Shown here in pieces: positions 45,036 through 54,327 of a stretch of 55,681 nucleotides of DNA (positions within the stretch are counted from its first letter, which is position 1; each line of letters begins with the position of its first letter). The stretch spans positions 355,377-411,057 of the forward strand of contig NZ_LMHM01000013.1 of NCBI RefSeq assembly GCF_001427785.1, given 5' to 3'. The notes below the pieces were generated by a model. It was not told the origin of the DNA and made no database searches. It worked only from the letters and a program-made list of their open reading frames with translations. Position numbers and translations under genes: made by a program. The stretch is from Lysobacter sp. Root690. Its GTDB lineage: Bacteria; Pseudomonadota; Gammaproteobacteria; Xanthomonadales; Xanthomonadaceae.

Positions 45036-45746
45036 TCAGTCCTTGCCGAGCCAGCGATACACCGCGCCGCCAAGCAGGCCGCCGACGATCGGCGCGACCC
45101 AGAACAGCCACAACTGGCTGATCGCCGCGGCGCCCGCGAACAGGGCCACGCCGGTCGAACGCGCGGGATTGACCGAGGTGTTGGTGACCGGAATGCTGAT
45201 CAGGTGGATCAAGGTCAGGCCCAGGCCGATCGCGATCGGCGCGAAGCCGGCCGGCGCGTTCTTGTGGGTGGCGCCGAGGATGATGATCAGGAACATCGCG
45301 GTCATCACCACTTCGGTCAGCAGCGCCGCGGTCAGCGAGTAACCGCCGGGCGACATCAGGTCGTAACCGTTGCTGGCGAAGGTGCCGGCGGCGTTGGGGT
45401 CGATGGCGAAACTGCCGTTGCCGCTGGCGATCTGCAGCAGGATGAATCCGGCGAGGATGCCGCCGAGCACCTGGGCGACGATGTAGGGCAACAGGTCTTT
45501 GGCCGGGAACCGACCGCCGGCCCACAGGCCGAAACTCACCGCCGGATTGAAATGGCCGCCGGAGATGTGGCCGAACGCATACGCGCCGGTCAACACGGTC
45601 AGGCCGAACGCCAGCGCCACGCCGAGCAACCCGATGCCGAGCGGATTGCCCGCGCCGCCGAAGTTGGCCGCCAGCACGGCGCTGCCGCAGCCGCCGAGCA
45701 CCAGCCAGAAGGTACCGATGAACTCCGCACCGAGTCGCTTGATCAT
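45036..45746 (-). CDS. aqpZ: Aquaporin Z
   Basis: AqpZ (236 residues) is the inner-membrane water channel. It has the two half-helix motifs GGHFNPAVS and TSVNPARS with the NPA boxes, six membrane helices, and a narrow selectivity set typical of aquaporins rather than glycerol facilitators. The start [19 protein letters not shown] at 45746 aligns with E. coli AqpZ and has an AAAGGA site 8 bases upstream; a second ATG three codons upstream is less likely. It is monocistronic. Confidence 0.96.
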   Translation of the reverse strand: MIKRLGAEFIGTFWLVLGGCGSAVLAANFGGAGNPLGIGLLGVALAFGLTVLTGAYAFGHISGGHFNPAVSFGLWAGGRFPAKDLLPYIVAQVLGGILAGFILLQIASGNGSFAIDPNAAGTFASNGYDLMSPGGYSLTAALLTEVVMTAMFLIIILGATHKNAPAGFAPIAIGLGLTLIHLISIPVTNTSVNPARSTGVALFAGAAAISQLWLFWVAPIVGGLLGGAVYRWLGKD

Positions 45747-45914
45747 GATCGTCATCCTTTGAGGTAGTGGGGCATGCAGGCCCTGCGGATCGACGATCAG
45801 CCCTGTTCAGTCTTGGAACGGGGCAGTTCGACCCTGTTCAGCCAGGCCATTCTTATGCTGGCCGATTCCTCAAAAATGAGCAATACGTCACAAATACGTA
45901 GCGCGGGCACAGCA

Positions 45915-45945
45915 AAGCGACCGCGCTGAGCCAGCGCGGTCGCTT
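45915..45945 (-). terminator. Hairpin after the exported hypothetical gene
   Basis: AAGCGACCGCGCT and AGCGCGGTCGCTT pair perfectly over 13 bases around a 5-base loop, just past the stop of the gene at 45967. No strong T run follows. Confidence 0.55.
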
Positions 45946-45966
45946 AGTTGGAACGGATTGCCTGAA

Positions 45967-46443
45967 TTACTTGGCGCTCAGTTGTGCGGTTGGAAATCGC
46001 AGGCCCTCGGTCTGGCCGATGACCTCCTTGAGCTGGTCCGGCGACGCCGCCTGCAGCCAGATGTGCGCGATCTTGCCCGACCCGATTTCGATCAGCGTCT
46101 CGCGAACCTGGATATCGGGTTTGCCGGCGAGCTCGCCCCGATACCAATGCATCGCCTTGCCGTCGATCGTGCTGGCTTCGGCACGATCGCTGCGTTTGGG
46201 CGTGAACGGCGATTTGCTGGCGATGTACAGGCCGAAGGCTTCCGAGCCGTCGGCGCGCAGAGCGCGGCAGAAATCCGAATCCGCGCTGGCGCGGTACTCC
46301 CAACGCAAGCCGGTGCTGGCAGGCAACGCCGGGCAATTGCCCGGGTCATCCGCAGCGGCGTCCTGGGCTTTGGCGTTGGCACACAATGCAAACAACAACA
46401 CCAGCCACGGCACAGCGTGCTGGTTCTTTCCCCATGACTTCAC
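45967..46443 (-). CDS. Exported hypothetical protein
   Basis: This 158-residue protein has a signal peptide (AVPWLVLLFALCANAKAQD). The mature part has two cysteines (NCPALP, FCRALR) and strand-rich segments, with WEYRASADSDFCRALRADG and HIWLQAASPDQLKEVIGQ. The start is GTG at 46443 with a GGGGGAAG site. No family recognised. It is monocistronic. Confidence 0.72.
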   Translation of the reverse strand: MKSWGKNQHAVPWLVLLFALCANAKAQDAAADDPGNCPALPASTGLRWEYRASADSDFCRALRADGSEAFGLYIASKSPFTPKRSDRAEASTIDGKAMHWYRGELAGKPDIQVRETLIEIGSGKIAHIWLQAASPDQLKEVIGQTEGLRFPTAQLSAK

Positions 46444-46550
46444 GACACTTCCCCCTGCAACCGGATGTATGGTTAAGCGGTGTTGCGAGTCCTATAGGTT
46501 GTGACCTTAGTCCACTTTGCGGGGATTGACAAACGCCAGATTCGGAAAAG

Positions 46551-47411
46551 TCACCGTTCAGGTAATGGAATGAATTCGTGCTCACCCGGGATGTGACCGA
46601 ATCGTCCCTCGGCCCAGTCCTGCTTGGCCTGTTCGATCCGCTCACGTGAGCTTGAGACGAAGTTCCACCACAGATGACGCGGCCCATCCAGCGGTTCGCC
46701 GCCGAGCAACATGGCCTTGACCGGGGTCTTCGCGCGCAGGCGCGGCCGGGTGCCGGGGTCGAGCACGATCAGGTGTTTTTCCGGCACATCGGCGCCATCC
46801 AGCTGAGCCTGGCCTTCGAGCAGATACAGCGCGCGCTCGGCGTGGCTGTCCTCGATCTCGAGTTCCTTGTCCGGGTCCAGATCGATGGCCACGTACAGCG
46901 TGTCGGCGAATACGCGCACAGGCGATTCCTGGCCGAAGCCGCGGCCGGCGACCACGCGCAACCAGGCACCGTCGCGATGCAACTGCGGCAGGGTCGCGGC
47001 TGGATGATGGTGGAAGGCCGGCGCGGTTTCCTCGAACGAGCGCGGCAGCGCGACCCAGGTCTGCATGCCGTGCAGCGGATGGCCGTCGGCGCGCGGTTTT
47101 TCCGGGGTGCGTTCGGAGTGGGCGATGCCGCGGCCGGCGGTCATCCAGTTGACGTCGCCGGGATGGATGTCCTGCACGCTGCCCAGGGTGTCGCGATGGC
47201 CGATCGAACCGGCCCACAGGAAGGTCACCGTGGCCAGGCCGATATGCGGATGCGGGCGTACGTCGATGCCGTGGCCGGGTTCGAACGCGGCCGGGCCCAT
47301 GTGGTCGACGAACACGAACGGACCGACCGAGCGCGCCTGCACGCTCGGCACGGCGCGACGCACCTGGAACCCGCCCAGGTCGTGGATGCGCGGGGCGATG
47401 ATCGTGGTCAT
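46551..47411 (-). CDS. Pirin family protein (second copy)
   Basis: The 286-residue bicupin has GPFVFVDHMGP, VRPHPHIGLATVTFLWAG with the iron-binding histidines, and GDVNWMTAGRGIAHSERTP, the core pirin signature. It differs enough from the pirin at 43469 to be a distinct subfamily. The N-terminal cupin resembles YhhW-type quercetin 2,3-dioxygenases. Start MTTIIAPR at 47411; a longer in-frame start adds an unlike sequence. Confidence 0.94.
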   Translation of the reverse strand: MTTIIAPRIHDLGGFQVRRAVPSVQARSVGPFVFVDHMGPAAFEPGHGIDVRPHPHIGLATVTFLWAGSIGHRDTLGSVQDIHPGDVNWMTAGRGIAHSERTPEKPRADGHPLHGMQTWVALPRSFEETAPAFHHHPAATLPQLHRDGAWLRVVAGRGFGQESPVRVFADTLYVAIDLDPDKELEIEDSHAERALYLLEGQAQLDGADVPEKHLIVLDPGTRPRLRAKTPVKAMLLGGEPLDGPRHLWWNFVSSSRERIEQAKQDWAEGRFGHIPGEHEFIPLPER

Positions 47412-47644
47412 GGCGGACTCCTGCAGGACTGATACCCGCAGATTGGCATGACTTTTATGCATTCGCGGTGTCGATGCTGCAACTCGGTGTTGCAGTTGCC
47501 GCGCTTGGTCGCGACAGGCGGCGAGGTGCTTGCACCGCATGCGCGATGCGGTGCGATATCGAGCGAAATGGTGCCCATCGCGACAGTTGTCGCCGGCCTC
47601 AGCCAGCTATCGATCCGATGGACGACAAACCCGCGGTCGGCCTA

Positions 47645-48055
47645 TCACTTCGCCTGGAATTGCACCGTCGCATGCGGCGGCTCAGCGAAATCCAGCGCCT
47701 GCAATTCGAACGTCCACGCACCCGCGCTCTTGCTCGGTTCCGCCGGCGTGTTGAACGACACGGTGGTCTGAGTGCCGTCGCTGCCGGTCCATTGGAACTC
47801 CAGGGTCGCATCGCCGGCCCAGATGCATTGCAGGCCCGGCTTGCAGCGCGAATCGGCGGTGACGGCGACGAAACGCAGACGCGAGCGGTCGGGCAGGGTC
47901 ACTTCATCGCCGGGTTGCATCGACAGCGGCTGGCCCGGCCGCGCGCTGTTGCCTGCATTGGGCTTGGCATCGGAGGGACCCGATGGCGCGGCATGCGCGC
48001 AGGCGGTCAGGGCGAACACGCACGACAGCATCGAGGCGACCAACGCGGATTTCAT
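47645..48055 (-). CDS. Exported lipoprotein with CIWAG motif
   Basis: This 136-residue protein has a lipobox signal (VFALTACAH, Cys19). The mature part has LPDRSRLRFVAVTADSRCKP and LQCIWAGDATLEFQW, a conserved cysteine-tryptophan pattern seen in small Xanthomonad exported proteins, and a closing strand ATVQFQAK. Function unknown. It is the first of three exported-protein genes on this strand (with 48157 and 48721), each with its own start region. Confidence 0.75.
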   Translation of the reverse strand: MKSALVASMLSCVFALTACAHAAPSGPSDAKPNAGNSARPGQPLSMQPGDEVTLPDRSRLRFVAVTADSRCKPGLQCIWAGDATLEFQWTGSDGTQTTVSFNTPAEPSKSAGAWTFELQALDFAEPPHATVQFQAK

Positions 48056-48156
48056 GGCGGAACTCCCTGCGGGCGGACAAACGAACGGGCAAGGGCATGC
48101 TCGGCGATCTTCGAGGGCGCGTCCAGCCGCGCGGACCCGGCCTTACGCGCGCCGCG

Positions 48157-48675
48157 TCACTGATCGCGCGACTGACTGTAGCTCGGATGGCCGTCGCGAT
48201 CGAAGTCGATACGCATGCGCCGGTCGAATTCGGTTTCCGTCATAGGAGCCACAGTGCACTGGCAAAGTGCCGCCGCGATGTCGGGCGCGGTATTGCTGTG
48301 GGCGACCACCAGCACGGTGCCGGCGGCGTGCTCGCGTCGCAGGGTCGCGGCGAAATCGGTTGCCGGCTGTTTGGCGTCGTAGGTGACGACCTGCAGACGA
48401 TGCGATTGCGCGGTCGGCTCACCGGTCTGCTGGGTGCGGCGATACGCGGTGGCGTAGACCGCGCGCATCGGCTGGTTTTTCAGCGCGGCGGCGAGGCGTT
48501 GCGCGCGCGCGCGACCGGCTTCGCTCAGGCTGGGATCGCGCGGATCGTCGTTGGCTTTTTCGGCGTGGCGCACGATTACGAAACTCGCGCCCGGCGTCGG
48601 CGTCGGCGGCGCGCTCGCGCAGGCGGCGAGCAAGACGCTCAAGCCCAGGGCGGAAAGACGAGTGATCGGAGCCAT
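48157..48675 (-). CDS. Histidine phosphatase (SixA-like) lipoprotein
   Basis: This 172-residue protein has a lipobox signal (SVLLAACAS, Cys19). The RHG motif of the histidine phosphatase family follows: FVIVRHAEKA with His37, RAQRLAAALKNQPMRAVYAT, and VLVVAHSNTAPD, the second catalytic histidine. Such small phosphatases include SixA and secreted phosphoglycerate mutase-like enzymes. Start MAPITRLS at 48675. Confidence 0.9.
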   Translation of the reverse strand: MAPITRLSALGLSVLLAACASAPPTPTPGASFVIVRHAEKANDDPRDPSLSEAGRARAQRLAAALKNQPMRAVYATAYRRTQQTGEPTAQSHRLQVVTYDAKQPATDFAATLRREHAAGTVLVVAHSNTAPDIAAALCQCTVAPMTETEFDRRMRIDFDRDGHPSYSQSRDQ

Positions 48676-48720
48676 GCTGAAATCCTTGAAACGCTTCGAG
48701 TTGCCGACCATGCGGCCGGC

Positions 48721-49218
48721 CTACTTCAACACATCGGCGCCGGCCTGGGCGATCTCGCCGTCCTGCGCGGCCCGCGCGCCGGACACGCCGATGCCGCCGA
48801 TCACTTGATCGCCGTGCAGCAGGCGCACGCCGCCTTCGATCGGCGTGATCGACGGCAGTCCGAGTACGACGTTGTTGCCTTCGCTGAGCAGCTTTTCATG
48901 GAAGGCGGTGTCGCGGCGGTAGTTGACCGCATGCGTGGCCTTGCCGATGGCGACCTCGACGCTGGAGTTCGGCGTGCCGTCCATGCGCTGGAAGTGCACG
49001 AGCCGGCCGGCGTCGTCGACGATCGCGATCGACACGCTCAAGCCCTGGGCGCGCGCCTTGTCCTCGGCGGCCTGGGCGATCTGCTTGACCGCGGCGAGAT
49101 TGAGGGTGGTGCGTTGGCTCAGTTCGATCTTCATGGCGGCCGTGGCGGCGAGGGCGGGCCCGGACAGCGCCGGCATCAGCAGCGCGAGGGCGAGGAAGCG
49201 TGCGTGGCGAGACGGCAT
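48721..49218 (-). CDS. Secreted GlcG/HbpS-type heme-binding protein
   Basis: This 165-residue protein has a signal peptide ending ALSGPALAATAAM. The HbpS/GlcG domain follows: AEDKARAQGLSVSIAIVDDA, VGDTAVNYRR-like KATHAVNYRRDTAFHEK and the Gly-rich VRLLHGDQVIGGIGVSGARA. The family senses or sequesters heme, or acts in glycolate/cobalamin metabolism. Start MPSRHARF at 49218. Confidence 0.88.
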   Translation of the reverse strand: MPSRHARFLALALLMPALSGPALAATAAMKIELSQRTTLNLAAVKQIAQAAEDKARAQGLSVSIAIVDDAGRLVHFQRMDGTPNSSVEVAIGKATHAVNYRRDTAFHEKLLSEGNNVVLGLPSITPIEGGVRLLHGDQVIGGIGVSGARAAQDGEIAQAGADVLK

Positions 49219-49430
49219 GAGGCGCTCGGCTTGGGAGGGAAGCGGCGATGGTAGGGCGAGTGCGGGGCGGGCGTCAGTGTGGAATGTCAGGGGACGGGGG
49301 CGAGAAGTGAGTGGACAGGAGTGAGGAATGAGTAAGAGCGAAGCGGGCAGATGACACAGCCCCGGGATCGCATCGGCGGGCATGGTGGATATCGCCAATG
49401 CCCCGCACTCGCGAAATTCGCGGCGAACAG

Positions 49431-49573
49431 TTCCCCCCTTTGAAAAAGGGGGGCTAGGGGGATTTGCTTTTCCCGCCAAGTCATCGCAACGAAGCAAAAG
49501 CGAATCCCCCGAGCTATCGATCACGCGGACATCCTGCTGACGCCGGGCGCTCGCCCCCTTTTGCAAAGTGGGC
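49431..49573. repeat. Nested palindromic repeat of CCCCCTTT type
   Basis: TTCCCCCCTTT pairs with AAAGGGGGGCT, and GGGGGATTTGCTTTT (about 49457) pairs with AAAAGCGAATCCCCC near 49496. The right end has GCCCCCTTTTGCAAAGTGGGC. Such elements are frequent in Xanthomonad intergenic DNA. The rest of the gap 49219-49640 has no gene. Confidence 0.7.
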
Positions 49574-49640
49574 ATGGAGTAGCGCGCGGCGCGCGAGGTG
49601 GGCGACGCGATGTCCGGCGCGCGATGTCCGCTGCGCAACC

Positions 49641-52600
49641 TCAGTGCTTGGTGTCGAGCAAGGTCAACAACCCCTTGGCCGCCGCCAGTCGCGCCAGCGC
49701 ATCGGGCAGATCCAACTTGATCTTGAGCTTGTCCGGCCCATCCATCTGATACAGCTTCGGCTGTCCCTGGATCAGCTTGATCACCGACATCGGGTCCACG
49801 TTCGGCCGTTCGACGAACTGCAAGCGGCCGCCCTTTTCGCCCAGGTCGAGTTTGCGGATGCCCAGGTTGGTCGCGATCAGCTTGAGTTCGGCCACCGCGA
49901 ACAGATGCTTGGCCGCGTCGGGCAACAGGCCGAAGCGGTCGATCATCTCGACCTGCAACTCGCGCAGTTCCTCGCTGTCGCGCGCGCCGCTGATGCGCTT
50001 GTACAAGGTCAGGCGGGTGTGGACGTCGGGCAGGTAATCGTCGGGAATCAGCGCCGGAATATGCAGTTCGACTTCGGCGCCGCGCGACTGCGTGGAATCC
50101 AGATCGGGCAGCTTGCCCTGGCGGATCGAGCGCACCGCGCGTTCCAGCAACTCGGTGTAAAGGCTGAAACCGACCTCGGCCATCTGCCCGCTCTGGTCCT
50201 CGCCCAGCAATTCGCCGGCGCCGCGGATTTCCAGATCGTGGGTCGCCAGGGTGAATCCGGCGCCGAGTTCGTCCATCGAGGCGATCGCTTCCAGGCGCTT
50301 CTGCGCGTCGGAGGTGATCGAGCGCTTGTCGGGCACCACCAAGTAGGCATAAGCGCGATGGTGCGAACGGCCGACCCGGCCGCGCAGCTGATGCAACTGG
50401 GCCAAGCCGAACTTGTCCGCGCGGTTCATGATGATGGTGTTGGCGTTCGGGATGTCGATGCCCGACTCGATGATGGTCGTGCACAGCAGCACGTTGAAGC
50501 GCTGCTTGTGGAAGTCGAGCATGACGCTTTCGAGTTCGCGCTCGGCCATCTGGCCGTGGGCGACGCCGATGCGCGCTTCGGGCACGAGTTCCTCGAGTTG
50601 GCGCTTCATGCGGCCGATGCTTTCGACATCGTTGTGCAGGAAGTAAACCTGCCCGCCGCGCGACAGCTCGCGCTGGAAGGCTTCGCGCAACTGCATGTCG
50701 TCCCAGGGCACGACGAAGGTCTGCACGGCGAGACGATGCGCGGGCGGAGTGGCGATGATGCTCAGGTCACGCAGGCCGGCCATGGCCATGTTGAGCGTGC
50801 GCGGGATCGGCGTCGCGGTTAGCGTGAGCAGATGCACGTTCGCGCGCAAGGCCTTCAAGGCTTCCTTCTGGCGCACGCCGAAACGTTGTTCTTCGTCGAC
50901 GATGACCAGGCCGAGATCCTTGAAGCGCACGTCGCCCTGCAACAATCGATGGGTGCCGACCACGACGTCGATCTTGCCCTCGGTCAGCTTCTCCAGTTCG
51001 GCCTTGATTTCCTTGCTGCTCTTGAAGCGCGACAGCACTTCGACCTTGAGCGGCCAATCGGCGAAACGATCGCGGAAATTGCGGTAGTGCTGTTCGGCCA
51101 ACAACGTGGTCGGCACCAGCACCGCGACCTGCTTGCCGGCGGTGGCGGCGACGAAGGCCGCGCGCACCGCGACTTCGGTCTTGCCGAAACCCACGTCGCC
51201 GCAGACCACGCGGTCCATCGGCTGACTGCTGCCGAGGTCGCGGATCACCGCTTCGATCGAAGAGTGCTGATCGGGCGTTTCCTCGAACGGGAAACCGGCC
51301 GCGAACGGCTCGTACATCGAACGGTCGACATCCAGCGCGAGCCCGGCGCGGGCCTGGCGCTTGGCCTGGATTTCCAACAGTTCGGCGGCCACGTCGCGGA
51401 CTTTTTCCGCGGCCTTGCGCTTGGCCTTGGTCCATTGCTCGCCGCCTAGCGAATGCAGCGGCGCGGTTTCCACCGATGCGCCGGAGTAGCGGCTGATCAG
51501 GTGCAGTTGCGCGACCGGCACGTACAGCCGGTCGCCCTTGGCGTATTCGATTTCCAGGTATTCGCCGGGTTGGCCGCCGGCTTCGAGCACGATCAGGCCG
51601 CGATAGCGGCCGACGCCGTGATCCTCGTGGACGATCGGCGCGCCTTCGGACAACTCGCCCAGATCGCGGATGATTGCTTCGGGTTCGCGGCCGACGCGCT
51701 TGCGCCGGCGCGGCTGCGAGGCCCGTTCGGGAAACAGCTGGCGTTCGGTCAGGATCGCCAGCGCCGGTTCGCTGAGCGCGAAGCCGTCGTCGAGCGGCGC
51801 GACCGCGATCGCGAAGCGGCTGGCGCCGTCGCGGAACGATTTCCAGTCGGCGACCACATCGGGTTTCAGCGCCGCAGCCTGCAGCACTTCGAGCAGCGCT
51901 TCGCGGCGGCCGGCGGTGTCGGCGGCGATCAGCACGCGGCCCGGATAACTGCTCAGGAACGACTTCAGCGCTTCGGCCGGCGCGGCGTCGCGCGCGGCGA
52001 CCGGCAAGGTCGGCGCGGGCTGGTCGCCCAGCGCGACGGCCTTAGTGCGTTGCGGATGCTGTTCGCCGCACAGTTCGATGCGCGCGCCTTCATTGAGGCG
52101 TTCGCGCAGGCCGACCGGGGTCAGGTACAGCGAATCGGGCGGCAGCAGCGGGCGTTCGAGATCGTGGCGGCGCTGTTCGTAACGCTCGCCGGTGTGGCTC
52201 CAGAATTGATCGGCCGCGTCCAGCGCGCCGTCGGCGATCACCGGCAGCACCTTGTCGCCGAGGTAATCGAACAAGGTCGCGGTCTGTTCGAAGAACAGCG
52301 GCAAGTAGTACTCGATGCCCGACGGCGCGATGCCGGCCTTCAGATCCTGATACAGCGCGCTGCGCCGGGTATCGAGGTCGAAGCGTTCGCGCAACGCATC
52401 GAGCGCGCGCTTGAGCGAGGCATCGTCAAGCGGCACTTCGCGGCCCGGCAACAGATGCACACGGTCGATCTTGTCGAGCGAGCGTTGCGATTCGGGATCG
52501 AACGCGCGGATGGTGTCGATCTCGTCGTCGAGCATCTCGACTCGGAACGGCGTGTCGGCGCCCATCGGGTAGACGTCGAGCAGGCCGCCGCGCACGGCGA

Positions 52601-53117
52601 AATCGCCTGGATCGAGCACCTGCGGCACGTGCCGGTAACCGGCGGATTCGAGCCGGCGCTTTTCGTTGTCGAGGTCCAGCACCTGACCGACGCGCACGTC
52701 GAAGCTGCCGCCGACGATATGCCGCAACGGCGCCAGCCGCTGCAACAGCGTCTGCACCGGCACCACCACGATGCCGCGCTTGAGCGAGGGCAGGCGGTGC
52801 AGGGCCGACAGACGCTGCGAGACGATGTCCGGGTGCGGACTGAACAAGTCGTAGGGCAGGGTTTCCCAATCCGGGAAGGTCAGGACCGGCAGCGCGCCGT
52901 CGTGACCGGCGTCCGCGCCCAGCAGGGTGCGCAGGTCGGATTCGAGTTGATGCGCGCCGTGGTTGTCGCGCGCGACCGCCAGCAACGGGCCGTCGTAGTC
53001 GGCGCCGGCGCGGGCGATCGCCCAGGCCAGGGCGGAAGGCGAAGCCGGCGCGCGCCACCAGGCGCGCTGCTGGCCGGTTTTAGGCAAAAGGGCAGACACG
53101 TGATTGGGGGAACTCAC
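49641..53117 (-). CDS. mfd: Transcription-repair coupling factor
   Basis: Mfd (1158 residues, E. coli 1148) removes RNA polymerase stalled at DNA damage and recruits UvrA. Domain order is normal: the N-terminal UvrB-homology region (VLTFPDWETLPYDLFSPHPD), the RNAP-interaction domain (EYLEIEYAKGDRLYVPVAQL), helicase motifs (GDVGFGKTEVAVRAAF, VVGTHRLL, IVDEEQRFGVRQ, TATPIPRTLNMA) and the C-terminal TRCF domain with SRGAEVELHIPALIPDDYLP. The start used is GTG at 53117; no good ribosome-binding site is seen there. Confidence 0.97.
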   Translation of the reverse strand: MSSPNHVSALLPKTGQQRAWWRAPASPSALAWAIARAGADYDGPLLAVARDNHGAHQLESDLRTLLGADAGHDGALPVLTFPDWETLPYDLFSPHPDIVSQRLSALHRLPSLKRGIVVVPVQTLLQRLAPLRHIVGGSFDVRVGQVLDLDNEKRRLESAGYRHVPQVLDPGDFAVRGGLLDVYPMGADTPFRVEMLDDEIDTIRAFDPESQRSLDKIDRVHLLPGREVPLDDASLKRALDALRERFDLDTRRSALYQDLKAGIAPSGIEYYLPLFFEQTATLFDYLGDKVLPVIADGALDAADQFWSHTGERYEQRRHDLERPLLPPDSLYLTPVGLRERLNEGARIELCGEQHPQRTKAVALGDQPAPTLPVAARDAAPAEALKSFLSSYPGRVLIAADTAGRREALLEVLQAAALKPDVVADWKSFRDGASRFAIAVAPLDDGFALSEPALAILTERQLFPERASQPRRRKRVGREPEAIIRDLGELSEGAPIVHEDHGVGRYRGLIVLEAGGQPGEYLEIEYAKGDRLYVPVAQLHLISRYSGASVETAPLHSLGGEQWTKAKRKAAEKVRDVAAELLEIQAKRQARAGLALDVDRSMYEPFAAGFPFEETPDQHSSIEAVIRDLGSSQPMDRVVCGDVGFGKTEVAVRAAFVAATAGKQVAVLVPTTLLAEQHYRNFRDRFADWPLKVEVLSRFKSSKEIKAELEKLTEGKIDVVVGTHRLLQGDVRFKDLGLVIVDEEQRFGVRQKEALKALRANVHLLTLTATPIPRTLNMAMAGLRDLSIIATPPAHRLAVQTFVVPWDDMQLREAFQRELSRGGQVYFLHNDVESIGRMKRQLEELVPEARIGVAHGQMAERELESVMLDFHKQRFNVLLCTTIIESGIDIPNANTIIMNRADKFGLAQLHQLRGRVGRSHHRAYAYLVVPDKRSITSDAQKRLEAIASMDELGAGFTLATHDLEIRGAGELLGEDQSGQMAEVGFSLYTELLERAVRSIRQGKLPDLDSTQSRGAEVELHIPALIPDDYLPDVHTRLTLYKRISGARDSEELRELQVEMIDRFGLLPDAAKHLFAVAELKLIATNLGIRKLDLGEKGGRLQFVERPNVDPMSVIKLIQGQPKLYQMDGPDKLKIKLDLPDALARLAAAKGLLTLLDTKH

Positions 53118-53327
53118 AGAGGGCGGCTAGGTTAGCCGCCGGGGGAGATAAGGTCACGTCGCGCGCGCGGGCTTTCGCCTGCATGATGGCGCGGCGCCGA
53201 AGGACGGACCGGAACAGTTCGTCCGGCGCAGGGGCCGGCGCTCACCGAGCCCGGCTCACGCGGGCCGAAGCCGCCATCGCGCGGCATCGGTCTTACGCTC
53301 ATGAAGATCATGGAGGAAAGTGCAGTC

Positions 53328-53618
53328 ATGAAGCTCGATTCGTTGGTTTCGCGGTTCCGCCGGCCGTTGCTGGCGTTGGGTGTTATGAGTGTGGTCGTGG
53401 CGTCGGCGTCGGTGTGGGCTCAACCGCCGCGTCCGCCGACCGCGGTGTCGGTGACCAGCTACTACACCGATGCCTCGCATGCGTATGTGGCCGGGGTGGT
53501 CTTTTACGGGGATTGCCCGGCGATCAGTTCCGGCAGCCTGATCGGCGCGACGACGCCGTATTCGGACACCACCACGGTCATGTGCGACGACGTGGACAGC
53601 GTGCCGCTGCCGTTCTGA
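53328..53618 (+). CDS. Small secreted protein (DUF6289-like)
   Basis: This 96-residue protein has a signal peptide (RRPLLALGVMSVVVASASVWA), then VTSYYTDASHAYVAGVVFYG and a GDC motif. The YY-D-x-S-H...VG...GxC pattern is like DUF6289 secreted peptides of Xanthomonads, though certainty is modest. A GGAGGAA site precedes this ATG; an ATG nine codons upstream lacks one. It converges with a related gene at 53780-54067. Confidence 0.72.
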   Translation: MKLDSLVSRFRRPLLALGVMSVVVASASVWAQPPRPPTAVSVTSYYTDASHAYVAGVVFYGDCPAISSGSLIGATTPYSDTTTVMCDDVDSVPLPF

Positions 53619-53660
53619 CCGGTGTCGCGGTAGTTTCAATGGGGTCGTAGTCGGCCCGTG

Positions 53661-53697
53661 ACAAGGCGCCCGGGAACGGGCGCCTTGTCGTTTTTTC
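53661..53697 (+). terminator. Strong terminator between convergent small genes
   Basis: ACAAGGCGCCCG, a GGAA loop and CGGGCGCCTTGT are followed by CGTTTTTT. It is about 45 bases past the stop at 53618. Confidence 0.93.
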
Positions 53698-53779
53698 GCG
53701 TGGATCCTCGCTGGAGGCGGCGCGGCCGCATCGGGCTTGGCGGTGTTGAATCTGTGGGCCGAGCGCTGTGCTATCGGGC

Positions 53780-54067
53780 TCAGTTCTGGTTGGCGTTGCA
53801 GTTGGCGTAGTGCCAACTGAACTTCGCGGTCTGCTGGCCCCAGTCCAGCGGCCTCGGGCCGGGGCAGCCGGCGCCTTGATAGCGCATGCCGACGACCTTT
53901 TCGATGCCGTCGCGACCGGCCGGGCCATAGTAGGTATAGACCAGCCAGCCGCTACCGGACGGCGGGACCGGCAGGGCCGAACTCGCCACCGAGAACAGTC
54001 CGCCGACCACGATCGTGGCCAGCATGGCGATGCGTTTGAAGCCTGAGCGCTGCGTCGTCGTTTGCAT
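53780..54067 (-). CDS. Small secreted protein, paralog of the 53328 gene
   Basis: This 95-residue protein has a signal peptide (IAMLATIVVGGLFSVASSAL), then GWLVYTYYGPAGRDGIEKVV and GMRYQGAGCPG. The YTYYGPAG...VG...GCPG pattern parallels the YYTDASH...VAG...GDCP pattern of the gene at 53328, although the sequences diverge. An AAGGAGT site precedes the ATG. It converges with its likely paralog. Confidence 0.72.
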   Translation of the reverse strand: MQTTTQRSGFKRIAMLATIVVGGLFSVASSALPVPPSGSGWLVYTYYGPAGRDGIEKVVGMRYQGAGCPGPRPLDWGQQTAKFSWHYANCNANQN

Positions 54068-54327
54068 AGAGACTCCTTGTCGTACGCGGTTGTCGAAGGT
54101 GCGACCGACCGGCATTGCGCCGCAAGACGAATCGCGGCGGCATCCGGCCATGGCGACACCAGCGCAGCCTAGCAGCCAGGCCTGGCTGCTGCGCGCGGGG
54201 CGCGACGTGTCTGGTTTTCCGCGGTGCCTGGCTGCCGATGCAGTGTGAGGGCGTCGGGCCGCGGCGATCGCCGCGGCGGTGACGAAGACGGCGATCAAGC
54301 CCGCGCCGAAGCGCGAGCCGGCCGATC

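Noticed and set aside
51453-53135. 560-codon plus-strand open frame opposite mfd
   Set aside because: Antisense to a complete Mfd with all helicase motifs.
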